Shown here: positions 43,766 through 54,600 of the stretch, one piece after another
Layout: every line of letters begins with the position of its first letter
How positions within the stretch are numbered: the first letter of the stretch is position 1
NCBI RefSeq assembly: GCF_000970465.2
Contig: NZ_LAJE02000257.1
Coordinates: 1 to 64,000 of the forward strand
Length of the DNA: 64,000 bases
Direction: 5' to 3'
DNA from: Devosia insulae DS-56
Lineage (GTDB): Bacteria > Pseudomonadota > Alphaproteobacteria > Rhizobiales > Devosiaceae
Notes under the pieces: model-generated
What the model saw: the letters and a program-made list of their open reading frames with translations, nothing else
Databases searched by the model: none
What the model was told of the DNA's origin: nothing
Position numbers and translations under genes: made by a program

Positions 43766-44068
43766 TTATTCGACCTCGAGCGTGCCGTAGCGGCGCTCGT
43801 GCTCTCGCAGGACGTTGGCGAGAATGGTCGAGAGGCGCTTGGCGGCAAGCGGGGTCAGGATGATGCGGTTGGACAGCTCCACCGTGACCTGCCCGCCGGA
43901 TTCGGCGTTCCAGGTGCGGTTGGTGCCGAAGAAGATATCGACCTGCTCGCGGGTGCCCTGCACGTTCACCACGTTGGCGAACTGCGTCTGCATCGCTTCT
44001 TCGCGCCACACCACCCCGGCCTTGGGGCCGTCGGCCGGAGCCTCCTCAACGGTCGGCTTCTTCGCCAT
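43766..44068 (-). CDS. DUF3467 family protein
   Basis: 100 aa from the ATG at 44068 (MAKKPTVEEAPADGPKAG). The core QTQFANVVNVQGTREQVDIFFGTNRTW...VELSNRIILTPLAAKRLSTILANVL matches DUF3467: a beta-strand pair then a helix with ILTP..AKRL. Soluble and small. 12 bp before the GAF-HlyD gene and so in the export operon; it may be a chaperone or an assembly factor, function unknown. Confidence 0.85.
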   Translation of the reverse strand: MAKKPTVEEAPADGPKAGVVWREEAMQTQFANVVNVQGTREQVDIFFGTNRTWNAESGGQVTVELSNRIILTPLAAKRLSTILANVLREHERRYGTLEVE

Positions 44069-44148
44069 ATGTCGTCCTCCACGCGCGAAACTGCCGGAGG
44101 CTAGCATTTCGCAACGAAGCCGTCTTGTCCCGGCGATGTCAAAGAGTT

Positions 44149-44168
44149 ACCGGCGGCGTACCGCCGGT
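44149..44168 (-). terminator. hairpin after the outer-membrane barrel gene
   Basis: ACCGGCGG-TACG-CCGCCGGT (minus strand, 44168-44149) is a perfect 8-bp stem directly at the stop codon of the beta-barrel gene. It is followed by AACTCTTTG, so the T-run is weak. Partial termination or message protection between the barrel gene and the rest of the export genes is likely. Confidence 0.5.
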
Positions 44169-45460
44169 CAGAAGTGATACTTCAGCGTCACCTTGCCGGT
44201 CAGCAGGGTGGGCCACAGTTCAATCTGGTCCAACTGCGTGTTGTCGGTGACCAGCGGGCTGGTCGCTGCCGTGTAGTTACCCTCGACGCCAAGGGTAACC
44301 TGGTCGGCGATCGCGGTTTCAACGCCGAGGCCGAACTGAACTGCCGGCAACAGAGCGCTGCCGCCGCCGTCGAGTGCAAAAAACTCCTCGTCGGCGTGGG
44401 TGTTTATCCCGGCGATGCCCGCTTTGCCATAAACCAGCGTCGACGGGTTGGTCTTGACGCCCAGGCGCACACCGGCGCTGATCACGGTGTCCACGGTCGC
44501 GAACTTGGTGGGAGCGTCCACGAGCCCGCCGTTGCCCGCCGCATCGTCGAACACCAGCGGGGTGTAGTCGAGGTTGGCGGTGGCGCCAATCACCCAGCCG
44601 TTGCCGATGTCGAAGTCATAGCCCAAGCCGATGCCGATCCCCACACCCTCGCTCCAGAACGGGCCAACATCGGCACCGGGGGTGACGATATTGATACGCT
44701 CCATGCTGGCGGCGACGGCGAGAGCCGAAAGCGAGACATTGGGGCCGGTGAAGTCGAAATCGATCTGCTCGGGCTCGGCGGTCATGTGGCCAAGGCCGTC
44801 GTCGAAGCGGTACTTGAGACCGGCCGTCACCGCGAGGTAGCGCGGCAGGAATGAAACTCCATCGGCGGTGGTGAAGCTGTCGAGCGCACTGAAGTAGCGC
44901 AGGTCGACATTGGCGCTGAGCTGATCGGTCAACCGCGTCTCGGCGCCGACACCGGCGACGAGGCCGATGGCCCGGCCATTGACCCAGTCGGCAAAGCCTT
45001 CGGGCGCTTCGAACCCGGCAGAACCAAATCCGAGCACCCCATAGACCTGGGTGCCGGGGGCCACCAGATAACCGAGTTTGCCGGTCGCCGAGATGGTGTC
45101 GTGAAACCGGAACAGGTCGTCATCCGGGTCGAACGGCGTGAAGGCCGCGCTGAACAGGTCGTAGCGCAGCTCGACACCCCCGACGAGGTTGGAGCCGAGC
45201 ATGGTGTCCCAACCGAAGGCGACACCCGCCGTGAGGCTGGGCTTGGCGAACTGATAAACCTCCGGCGGATCAAAATCCGGATCATACTCGAGACCGACTA
45301 TGGTGGGGCCGGCATGCGCACCGACGTAGAAACCGGTTGACGAAATCGTCACCGGCCAGACCTCGATCGGTGTTTCGTCGATGATGAGATCGGCGGCAAT
45401 CGCCGGCAACGCCGTGGTCGCCAAGAGCGCGCCAGCCAAATATCCAGTCAGTATCCGCAT
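44168..45460 (-). CDS. outer-membrane beta-barrel protein with two tandem barrel-like halves
   Basis: 430 aa from the ATG at 45460 (MRILTGYLAGALLATTALPAIAADL), signal peptide cleaved about residue 22. The C-terminal residues are TLKYHF, ending in Phe as outer-membrane barrels do. Alternating beta-strand pattern throughout. Two halves can be seen: about 40-225 (GFYVGAHAGPTIVGLEYD to LAVTAGLKYRFDD) and about 245-430 (FDFTGPNVSLSALAV to TGKVTLKYHF). It is the first gene after the giant protein and ahead of the HlyD/M50/SecA genes, so an export-pore or anchoring role is plausible. An ordinary porin-like protein is the alternative. Confidence 0.82.
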   Translation of the reverse strand: MRILTGYLAGALLATTALPAIAADLIIDETPIEVWPVTISSTGFYVGAHAGPTIVGLEYDPDFDPPEVYQFAKPSLTAGVAFGWDTMLGSNLVGGVELRYDLFSAAFTPFDPDDDLFRFHDTISATGKLGYLVAPGTQVYGVLGFGSAGFEAPEGFADWVNGRAIGLVAGVGAETRLTDQLSANVDLRYFSALDSFTTADGVSFLPRYLAVTAGLKYRFDDGLGHMTAEPEQIDFDFTGPNVSLSALAVAASMERINIVTPGADVGPFWSEGVGIGIGLGYDFDIGNGWVIGATANLDYTPLVFDDAAGNGGLVDAPTKFATVDTVISAGVRLGVKTNPSTLVYGKAGIAGINTHADEEFFALDGGGSALLPAVQFGLGVETAIADQVTLGVEGNYTAATSPLVTDNTQLDQIELWPTLLTGKVTLKYHF

Positions 45461-45490
45461 AATTACCGCCCCTAAACCCCTAAGGCGGGG

Positions 45491-45520
45491 ATAATCGCAG
45501 CATGAGCGCTGTCTCAGCAA
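45491..45520 (-). promoter_or_regulatory. possible promoter of the beta-barrel/export operon
   Basis: On the minus strand TTGCTG (45520-45515), an 18-bp spacer and GATTAT (45496-45491) resemble sigma-70 hexamers (4 of 6 each). It lies about 30 bp before the barrel ATG at 45460. Confidence 0.35.
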
Positions 45521-45591
45521 GCCCCGATGTCGTCATATTCACCTAAGTCCATCAGACATTGGTTGGCGTGGCCGCGCTGCAACACCCCGTT

Positions 45592-45611
45592 CCGCCCGGC
45601 CTCCCGGGCGG
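45592..45611 (-). terminator. hairpin immediately after the giant-protein stop
   Basis: CCGCCCGG-GAGG-CCGGGCGG (minus strand 45611-45592), perfect 8-bp stem starting at the base after the TAG stop. No T-run follows (AACGGGGTG), so read-through into the barrel gene is possible. Confidence 0.5.
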
Positions 45612-48600
45612 CTAATCGTCAAGAGGCATGAAACCGCCGGTCTCCTCATCGAAGACCAGGGCTCCGGACTGCCGCCCCAGGACCGGCGGCAGCAGATCGA
45701 AGTCACCCGTCAGGATGTTGTAGAGCCAGTGATCGAGATCATCGCGCTCGTCCAGATCGTCCTCGTCATTGACCGCGATCACGATGTCGTTCGCCTTGAG
45801 CAGCGTGATCAGGTCGGCCGGGAGCGGCCGGGCCGAATGGTACTTGGCATCCACGGCGCGGGTCGCCAGATTGATCGGCTCGAAAGCCGGCGCCGTCACA
45901 GAGGGCAGGAAGACAAAGGGCTCCTGCACTGGTGGCCGCACCTTGGCTTCGATGGTCTTTTGCACCGCGGCCGCCGGCAGCGACGGCGTCGTCACCGCGG
46001 GCGCGTTGCGGCCGAACAGCAGGCCGGTCGCCGCGGCACGGTTCACGTCCTTGCCGAGTGCGTCGAGCATCGGCGAGAGCCAGGTACGCCCGAGGATCGC
46101 GCTGTTGGCACTAGCGTCAACGGTCTGCTTGACGGAGTCCTTCGCCCCGGGAGTCTGGACGGCCTTGTCGCGCGACCGGTCGAACGCGACGACATTGGTG
46201 CCGCTGCCCCCGCCGACTGTGTCGTAACCGTTGCCGCCGGAGACTGTGTCATTGCCGTCGCCGCCATGGACTTCGTCGTCGCCTTGCAGGCCGAACAGCA
46301 CGTCGTTGCCGGCATCGCCATAAATCTTGTCAGTGTCGATATTGTAGATCGACTTGAGATTGACGTCGGCCACCGCAGTGCGATGCAGCTTGCCGTAGAG
46401 GCCCCAGTCGTAGCTGTAGCGCAGCGTCGAGGCCTGGGTGGCGCCCGGCTCGCCGATCGGCAGGATGCGGACGGCACTGCCGACGCCGGCGGCGCCGGCC
46501 CCGTTGACGATCGGCATGACGTGGGAATTGTCGCCGACAACAATGTCGGCGCCGTCGTTGCCGTGGATGGTGTCGGCGTTGAGCTTGATGTAGTCCATCG
46601 CCGGTTTCTTGGACTGGCGCGGATCGGACAGGTTGGTGAGCCAATTGCTCACCGAGCCGTTCGATGACCAGTCGCTCTGGCCGGAGCGCGACAGCGTCGC
46701 CTGGACGCCGAAGGCATTGGCCAGGGCAACCGCGCTCCCCATGTTCCCCATGTAAAGCGCGTCGATGGTCTTGAGGAACGAGTCCTGCATTTTGTCGGCG
46801 ACCGATTTGGCCTGAGCCGAGCTATAGCCCTGGAACACTGCCGGCACCTCGATCAGGGCGGTATCGCCGATGATCACGTCGTCCTCGGTGCCGCCATTTA
46901 TCGTGTCGCTGCCGATCGCCAGCTTGTAGCCGAGTTGGTTGCCGAACAGCCAGGCCGCCCCACCATTGACCGACGCGTCGATCCGATGGTCGCGGGCAAT
47001 ATGGGCGTTCAGCGCATTGGTGAGCGTGGTGTCCTGCGTCTTGAGCGCCGCATCGATCGCCGCCTTGGCCGCCGCGGTATAGGTCCTGGTCGGCGTCGGA
47101 CGGGTCAGCATGATCGAAGGCAGCGTGGTGACGCCATGATCGCCCACCAGCATGTCGGCGCCGGCGCCGCCATTGATGGTGTCGTTGCCGATATCCAGCG
47201 TGTGCGTCGCCGGGATCAGTACGGCCTTCTTCGGATCGTAAGTTCCGACGATGCCCTTTTCGGTGACATATTTGGCGATGACCTTGGTGCCGGCGGCGTG
47301 CACGGTATACGAGAGATCCGCGAGCGCCGTCTGCAGCTTGAACAGCTGGGCGTTCAACGCCAGCACGGCGGCCTGGTCGTTGGCGCCGTCGAGCACCATC
47401 ATGCGGGCCGGCACGAGGACCGTCCCGGTGTCGCCGAACACCGTGTCGTTGCCGCCATCACCATTGATGGTGTCCTTGCCGATGGTCACGGTCGTCGAGC
47501 CGCCGAGGCGAGCGTTCTGGGCGAAGGCCAGCGACGAGAAGTTGGTCATCAGGTTCTGCATGGTGACCGAGAGCCCGGCGAGGTTCTCGTCGATCGTCAC
47601 AAAGCCGGTGCCGGTGTCGGCAGCGATGCGGCCGTCATCACCGAAGATCGTGTCGGCACCTTCGCCGCCATTGATCTCGTCGTTGCCGTAGATGGCAGCC
47701 GAAGCGCGGGTAACGTTGCCCTGCACCGCCGCAAGGATCGAGTACTTGCCACCAGCGGTGATGCTCAGGTTGGTGCGGCCCGCCATGTCGCCGGCAAAAC
47801 CGTCGGCACTGGGATAGACCTCGAGCTGCGGCTGGTACGGCGTGAGCTCGCTCGGCAGCAGGTTGACTGAGGGAACAACGACCTGTCCGAAGACCGGCAG
47901 GGCCAGTCCCAGCGCAGCGTCCGCCGCGATCACCCGGTAGGCATTGACGATGCCCGGCAGGTCGGTAGCGAAGGCCGCGTTGTTGCTGGCGCGATCACCG
48001 AAGATGATGTCGTTGCCGGCATCGCCGTTCAGCCTGTCGTTGCCGCGCTGGCCGAACAGGATGTCGTCGCCGTCATTGCCGTTGATGATGTCATCATAGG
48101 CTGCCTCGAGATTGATCCCGATCGCAACGGTCTGCGAGGCACCACCGGTGATGGTGGCGTCGCTGCCCGAGGCGAGCACGCGCCCGGCCACCAGCAAGGC
48201 ATCGTAGCCGAGCAGCTTCTCGGCAGTGGCCAGGTCGACGCCGCTGAGGTTGGAGGTCAGCTGGACGATCCCGGCCGCCGTGGCCACTTCCTCGAGCACC
48301 ACGTCGCGATGCCAGGTGCCGTTGGAGTTGAGCACGGCCGAACCATCGGCGTTGAGGGCCCGCAGGATCTGGCCCTCGTCACCCAGGATCAGGTCATTGT
48401 CGGCACCGCCCTGGATGGTGTCGGCACCAAGGCCGCCGACGATCTCGTCGACGCCGGCATCGCCGTAGATGGTGTCGTTGCCGCGCTGGCCGTTGATCCG
48501 GTCCTCGCCGTCACCGCCATAGAGCGTATCATTGCCGCCAATCTTGTCGGCATGGTCGAACAGCACGAACTCGCGCAGCAGCGCCGGGGTGCGGCCGGTA

Positions 48601-51600
48601 ATGGGCGGGTTGAGCTTGAAGGTGTAGTTCTTCCAGCTGGTGCCGCCAGTGATGGTGCGGCCGATAACGCCATTATCGCCGAGGATGACGTCCTCGCCGG
48701 CATCGCCGTAGATGGTGTCGTCGCCGTCGCTGCCGCCGACCACATTGTGGCCGCCGACCAGGTCGTCGTCGCCTGCACCGCCGTGGATCTCGTCGTCGCC
48801 CTGCTGGCCGTAGACCATGTCGTTGCCGGCTTCGGCCCAGATCTTGTCCGCGCCACCGCCATCGGCGGCGCCGGAGTAGATGGAAATCACCAACTGATTG
48901 GTCGGGTTGGCGATGTCGAACAGCGCGTGATCACCGAACACGCGATCATCGCCGTCGCCGGAGTAGATGGTGTCGGCACCGGTGCCGCCAATGACGATGT
49001 CGTTCGAGGCGTTGGTTCTGATGGTGTCGTTTCCGCCCTCGTTGGGCGCGATCGAGAAGGCGCGCGTCAGCGTCATGACGCCGGCAATATCGGTGAACTC
49101 GACCTTGGCGTTGTCGCCGAAGACGATGTCGCTGCCGGCGCCGGTGGTGATGCTGTCGCCGTCGGCGCCGCCGATCGAGACATGGTCGCCGTCGCCGGTC
49201 TCAATCGTATCGGCCCCGCCGATCGCGGGGTCGATGGCGTAGGCGGTCTTCAGCGCACCATTGACGAACTCGGCATAGCCGTTATCGCCGAACAGCACCG
49301 AATTGCCGGTCCCGACCTTGAGATTATCGCCGTCGGCGCCACCGAACACCAGGTTCTTGCCCGAGCCGGCAACGATCGTGTCCTTGCCGCCGACGCTGGG
49401 GGCGATCGAGTAGGCGACCTGCACCACGCCGTCGACGAACTCGGCATGGCCGCCATCGCCGAACAGGGTGCTGTTGCCGGTGCCGTTGGCGATGTCGTCG
49501 CCCGCCGCGCCGCCGAAGATCACGGCATTGCCATTGCCGGCGCGGATCTTGTCGATGCCGCCGAGGTCGGGCTGCAGCGAGAACGCCATCGTCGCCTTGT
49601 TATTGAGGAACTTGGCGTAGCCGCTATCGCCGAAGACGACGCTGTTGCCGTCCTTGACGTCGATGTCGTCGCCGGCGCCGCCACCGATCACGGTGTTGAA
49701 GCCGTTGCCGACCTTGATGATGTCGGCCCCGTCATAGACGGTGTTCTCGCTGACCAGCGCCACCAGCAAGCCGTTCTCGAAGTTGGCGACACCGTTGTCG
49801 CCCACCACAACGCTGTTGCCGTTGCCTGCGGTGATCTTGTCGGCGCCCGAGCCGCCCATCAGGATGTGATCGCCATCGACGATGGTGATCTCGTCATTGC
49901 CGTAGTCCTCGGGCGCGATGGTCTGCACCACCTGCGCCACACCGAGGCTCGAGAACAGCGCGAGCCCGTTGTCGCCAAGGATCGTGCTGGTGCCGGTGCC
50001 GGCGGTGATGATGTCGCCGCCTGCGCCACCCATGACGATGTTCCGGCCGGCGCCGGCGCGGATGGTGTCCTTGCCGCCCTTGCTGGTCGCGGTGGTCTCG
50101 ACGCGGAAGGCAATGCCGGCGGCAAAGAACGCCGCGCCATTGTCGCCGAGGATGGTGTCGGCCTCGTCGCCCGAGGTGATGTCGTCCTCGTCGGCGCCGC
50201 CGATCACGATGTTCCGGCCGGCGCTGGTCTTGATGACATCCTTGCCGCCATCGTCGACAAAGCTCGAGATGATCGATTTCACCTGCGCATTCGCATCGAA
50301 GACGATCCAGCCGTTGTCGCCAAGCACGACGTCGCCCGCGGTTCCCGGATTGACCGTTCCGTCCCCTGCCACCACGTCGATGGTGTCGCCGCCGGAGCCG
50401 CCGACGACGACATTGCGGAGGTTCCCCACCACCGCGGCGCCGATATAGGTCTTGATCTTGTCGGCGCCGCCATAAGTCGGGTCGGTGCTTTCGATCTCGG
50501 TCGGAATGCCGTTGGCGAACCTGGCTATGCCGTTGTCACCGAACAGGATGTCGGTCCCGCCGACACCGGTGATCTCGTCGTCGCCGGTGCCGCCAAAGAC
50601 GATGTTCTTGCCGGCCTTGGCGTTGATGATGTCGTTGCCGCCCACCGACGGGTTGGTGGTGCGAACAGCGATGACGGCGCGCTCGCTCATCATGTTGAGC
50701 ACGCCCTCGGTGAGAGCAATGGTGGTCCCGTCGATGAAGCCGGCCTGGGTGATGAGGCCGTGGTCGCCGAGGATCACGTCATTGCTGTCACTGCCGGTGA
50801 TGGTGTCGGCGCCGGCGGAGGTCGCCCGGTCGTCGATGATCACCGTGCGCAGCGCATAGTTCACGTCGAAGGCGCTGTCGCCGATGATCCAGTTGCTGCC
50901 GAGGCCACCGGTGATCTGGTCGTTGCCGGTGCCGCCGGCGATGAAGCTGGTCTTCGCGCCGCCCTTCAGCGTATCGACGCCGGCGCCGCCATCGATCACC
51001 ACGATGCCATTGGCTTCGGTCGCATCGATGATGTCGTTGCCGTATTCGGTGAACTGGTAGGCCGTACCGTTCGGCGCGCCGGGCAGCGCGCTGTAGCGCA
51101 GTCCGTTGGCCGAGGTATCGCCAAACAGCACCAGCGGACCGCGGACCAGCGACGCGCCACCGGCGTCGACATCCGCGTCCACAGTAATGGTGTCGGATTT
51201 GCCGCCACCATGGATGACGGTGAGCGTTGCTTCGTTGGTGCTCCTGATGGTGAAGGTGTCGGCGCCGTTGCCGAGCAGCACTTCGACGACGCCCATGTTT
51301 CCATAGGTGATGCCGCGAGCGAAGCTCCGCGTGGTGCCGTCGCCCATGTCCACGACGAGCGGACTGGACGGCATGTTGAGGCCGGAGATGTGATCGAGCG
51401 TGAGCTCGCCGGTCTGGTTGGCCTGCACCGTGTCGGCAAACACCACCAGCTGGTCGAGATCGGGCACGTTGTCGTCGACGATATCGCGCACGACGACCGG
51501 GTTGGTTTCACCCGGCAGCACCACCGCGCGGGTGATCGAGCGGTCGGTCGGCCCGACGCCACCTTCGATGAAGAGCGGTCCCTGGATGGCGACCAGGTCG

Positions 51601-54600
51601 TGCGGCTGCTGCGAGAACACTTTGACGTCCTCGGTCGAGTCGAGGCCGGCAGCGTCATACTCGAGCGTCACGGTGACCGGCAGGTTCCAGTTCGCCGCGG
51701 TGAAGCGGACGTAGTAGCCTTGCGCGTCCTGCAACACGCCGCCGGTCAGCATGGGCTTGGCCTTGCCGGTGACGAGAATGTTGACGCGCACCCAGGGATT
51801 GGGCTCCTCGGGCGTTGGCTGCGGCGGCGCGGTCAGCACGATCTGGTAGGTGTCGGTCTGGCCGGACTGCGAGACCTGCGTCGAGCCGTCGGTCTCGATG
51901 ATCTCGACACCCGGGGTGTTGGTATCCACCACCTCGACGCGCACGCGAGCCGTGTCGACGCCGCCGGCGTAAACGCCGCCGCCCAGATTGCTGGTCACGG
52001 TGTGGGTGACGTCGGACGCGTAGCGGTTGTCGATCCCGTCGTTCATCGACGTGACCTTGATCTGCTGGGCATCGCTCCACAGCAGGATGCCCTGCCCGGC
52101 GTCGGCGAAGAGGCCGAACTTCAACGTGATGGTCGATGCACCGACGACGACGCCGGTCGACAGCTTGATGCCGGTGCCGGCATCAAGCGTGACCGTCACC
52201 ACTTCGCCGGCCAGCGGCGGCTTGTTGAGCCGGACCGTGTAGTCGTCCCCAGCCGCGTTGTTCTCGAACACCTGGGTGTTGCCACCCGTCTCGTTAATCA
52301 GCACGGCCGGCTTGTCGTCGTCCTGTACGCGCACCGCGACGTTCGGGATCAGGAAGTTCTGGTAGTTCGGGTCGGCGCTGATCACCGAATGCGAGATCAC
52401 CACTGTGCTCTCGCCTTCATGGGCGCCGTCGGAGTCGGCCTTCACGTAGATGGTCGCGCCGGCGGCAAAGTTGGCGCCGGTAAAGGCGACAGTGACGGAT
52501 TCCGAGAAGCTGACGCCGTCGAGCGAGACCAGCACGGTCTTGCCGGGGCCACCCGGACGGGCAGTGAGCATGGCCGAAGCCTGGGCCGCCGAAATGGTCA
52601 CGAACACGGTGGCGACAGGCGCCGTCGGCAAGGTCAGCGTGTAGCTGTCGACAGCGGCCAGACCGCCGTCCTCGAGCACGTCGAGCCCATTGCCCACATC
52701 GAGCGCCACCGTATTGGTAGAGGCTCCGGTGGCGGTGAGGTCGAGCCCGCGGACGAACAGGCCGCTGTAGCGCGGGTCGGAGCTCTGGACGGTGTGGGTA
52801 ACCGAGCCCTCGTCGCCATCGTTGTCGGCAACCACGGTCCTCGTCACGTCGCCGGCGACGTTGAAGGTGTCCGAGCCGAGCCCGCCGATCAGCGTGGTAA
52901 CGACGTCGGCCGCGGTCGAGAGCACGTAGAAGGTGTCGTTGCCTTCGAGGCCGTCGACTTCCATCGCCTCGGCATTGCTGATGCGGACCGTGAGGCCGGC
53001 GCCATAGACGCCGTCCTTGGTGATGACGAAGTTGTCGTCGAGCTCGGTACCGAGCACGACGATCTTGTCGAAGCCGGCGCCGCCGTCGATATCGACCGGG
53101 GCGTTGACGTTGTACTGGATGATGTCGTCGCCGCTGCCGCCATTGAGCTTGACGTTCGAACTGCCGGCGAGCGCAAAGGCGCGGATGACGAACTCGTCGT
53201 TGCCGTCCTCGCCCTCGAGCCGCAGATCGGCCTGGTTGGAGTAGACCACGAACTGGTCGTTGCCGACCCCGCCGTAGAGCACAGCCGGCAGGCTGATACC
53301 CTTGGACAGATAGGCGCCAAAGCTGATCTCGACGGTCTCGAAGCGGTCCTCGACCGATTCGATCGCGGCGGCGTCGCGTGGCGTGGCGAAGACCTGGCCG
53401 ACCTGGAAGAGGTCGTCGCCGACCCCGCCATCGACGGTCATGATCGCCGAGGTGTCGTCGAAGTAGAATTCGTCGTCGCCATCGTTGCCGTTGACGATGA
53501 CGCGACCGTTGATGTCGGCAGTGTAGTTGATCCGCTCGAACGCGTCGGCATAGGTGTCGACACCGGTGCGGTGCATGTTGGCGATCATGTTCCGGCGCAT
53601 CAGGAACACATCGGCCGCAGCCGAGCCCTCGACGCGCAGCACATCGCCGGCATCGAGCTCGCTGCCGGTATCGACCACGTTGATGACGTAGTCCGACGTC
53701 GTGCCCTGAACGTTGACGACCGTGAGGTCGCTGCCGTCCTGGCCGTCGATAGTCAGCTCGTCGCGCAGTTCGCGGCCTGTACCGTCCTTGCCGAAGACGC
53801 CGTCGGCATCGACGACGCCCTGGTAGGTGGTCATCGTCGGCAGCTTGTTGACGGTAACGGTGTCGTTGCCGGCGCCGCCGAACACGAAGGTGTTGCCGTT
53901 GAGCGCCTCAAGGTCGAACAGGACGGAATCGTCCTGGGCACCGCCGGTGACGGTGATGGTCGGAGCGGTGAAAATGCCCTTGAGGTCGGCCATGCCGCCT
54001 TCCGCATCAGGGTCGGGGCCAGAGACCTGGTAGTCGACCTTGATGATGATCTGCGTCGCCGCCATGATGACGGCGGCGGGCTTGGCGAGCAGCGGATCGG
54101 CTGAAACGACCGCCCCCTCGACCAGCAGGTCGTCGCCGGCCAAGAGGCGGACTTCGCTGGTGGTGGATTGCACCGTCACACCGGCCTTGACCGTGATGTC
54201 GTCGGGCAGCGCGTCCTCGCCGCCATTGGCCTCGTTGTCGTCCTCGGCCCAGATCTCGACCACACCGCTGGCAGTGGTGTTCTCTTTGACGATGACCGGG
54301 CTCGAGGCCTTGATATAGACGGCGCCCTTCAGGGCGTTGACGCCGCTGTTGTTGACGTTGACGTCGCCGACGACCAATTCGCCGAGATTGGCGACATAGG
54401 CGCTGCCATTGAGCGCGGTGCCTTCGAGGTTACCGACCTCGGTGACGATCGACTTGCTGGTGCTCCCGATACTCTGGTTGGCCGACAGGAAGGTGCGGCG
54501 CGACACGATATTGCGCTTGTCGGTCTCGGTGTCGGCGCGCGCATTGAGGATGCTGCCGGTCATCGCCACGATGAAGGCGAGCGGCTGCGTGCTTCCCGAG

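Noticed and set aside
49035-50643. Regular 171-bp repeats considered as a CRISPR or satellite array
   Set aside because: The period is a multiple of three, the repeats are coding and degenerate, and no constant short repeat with unique spacers exists.
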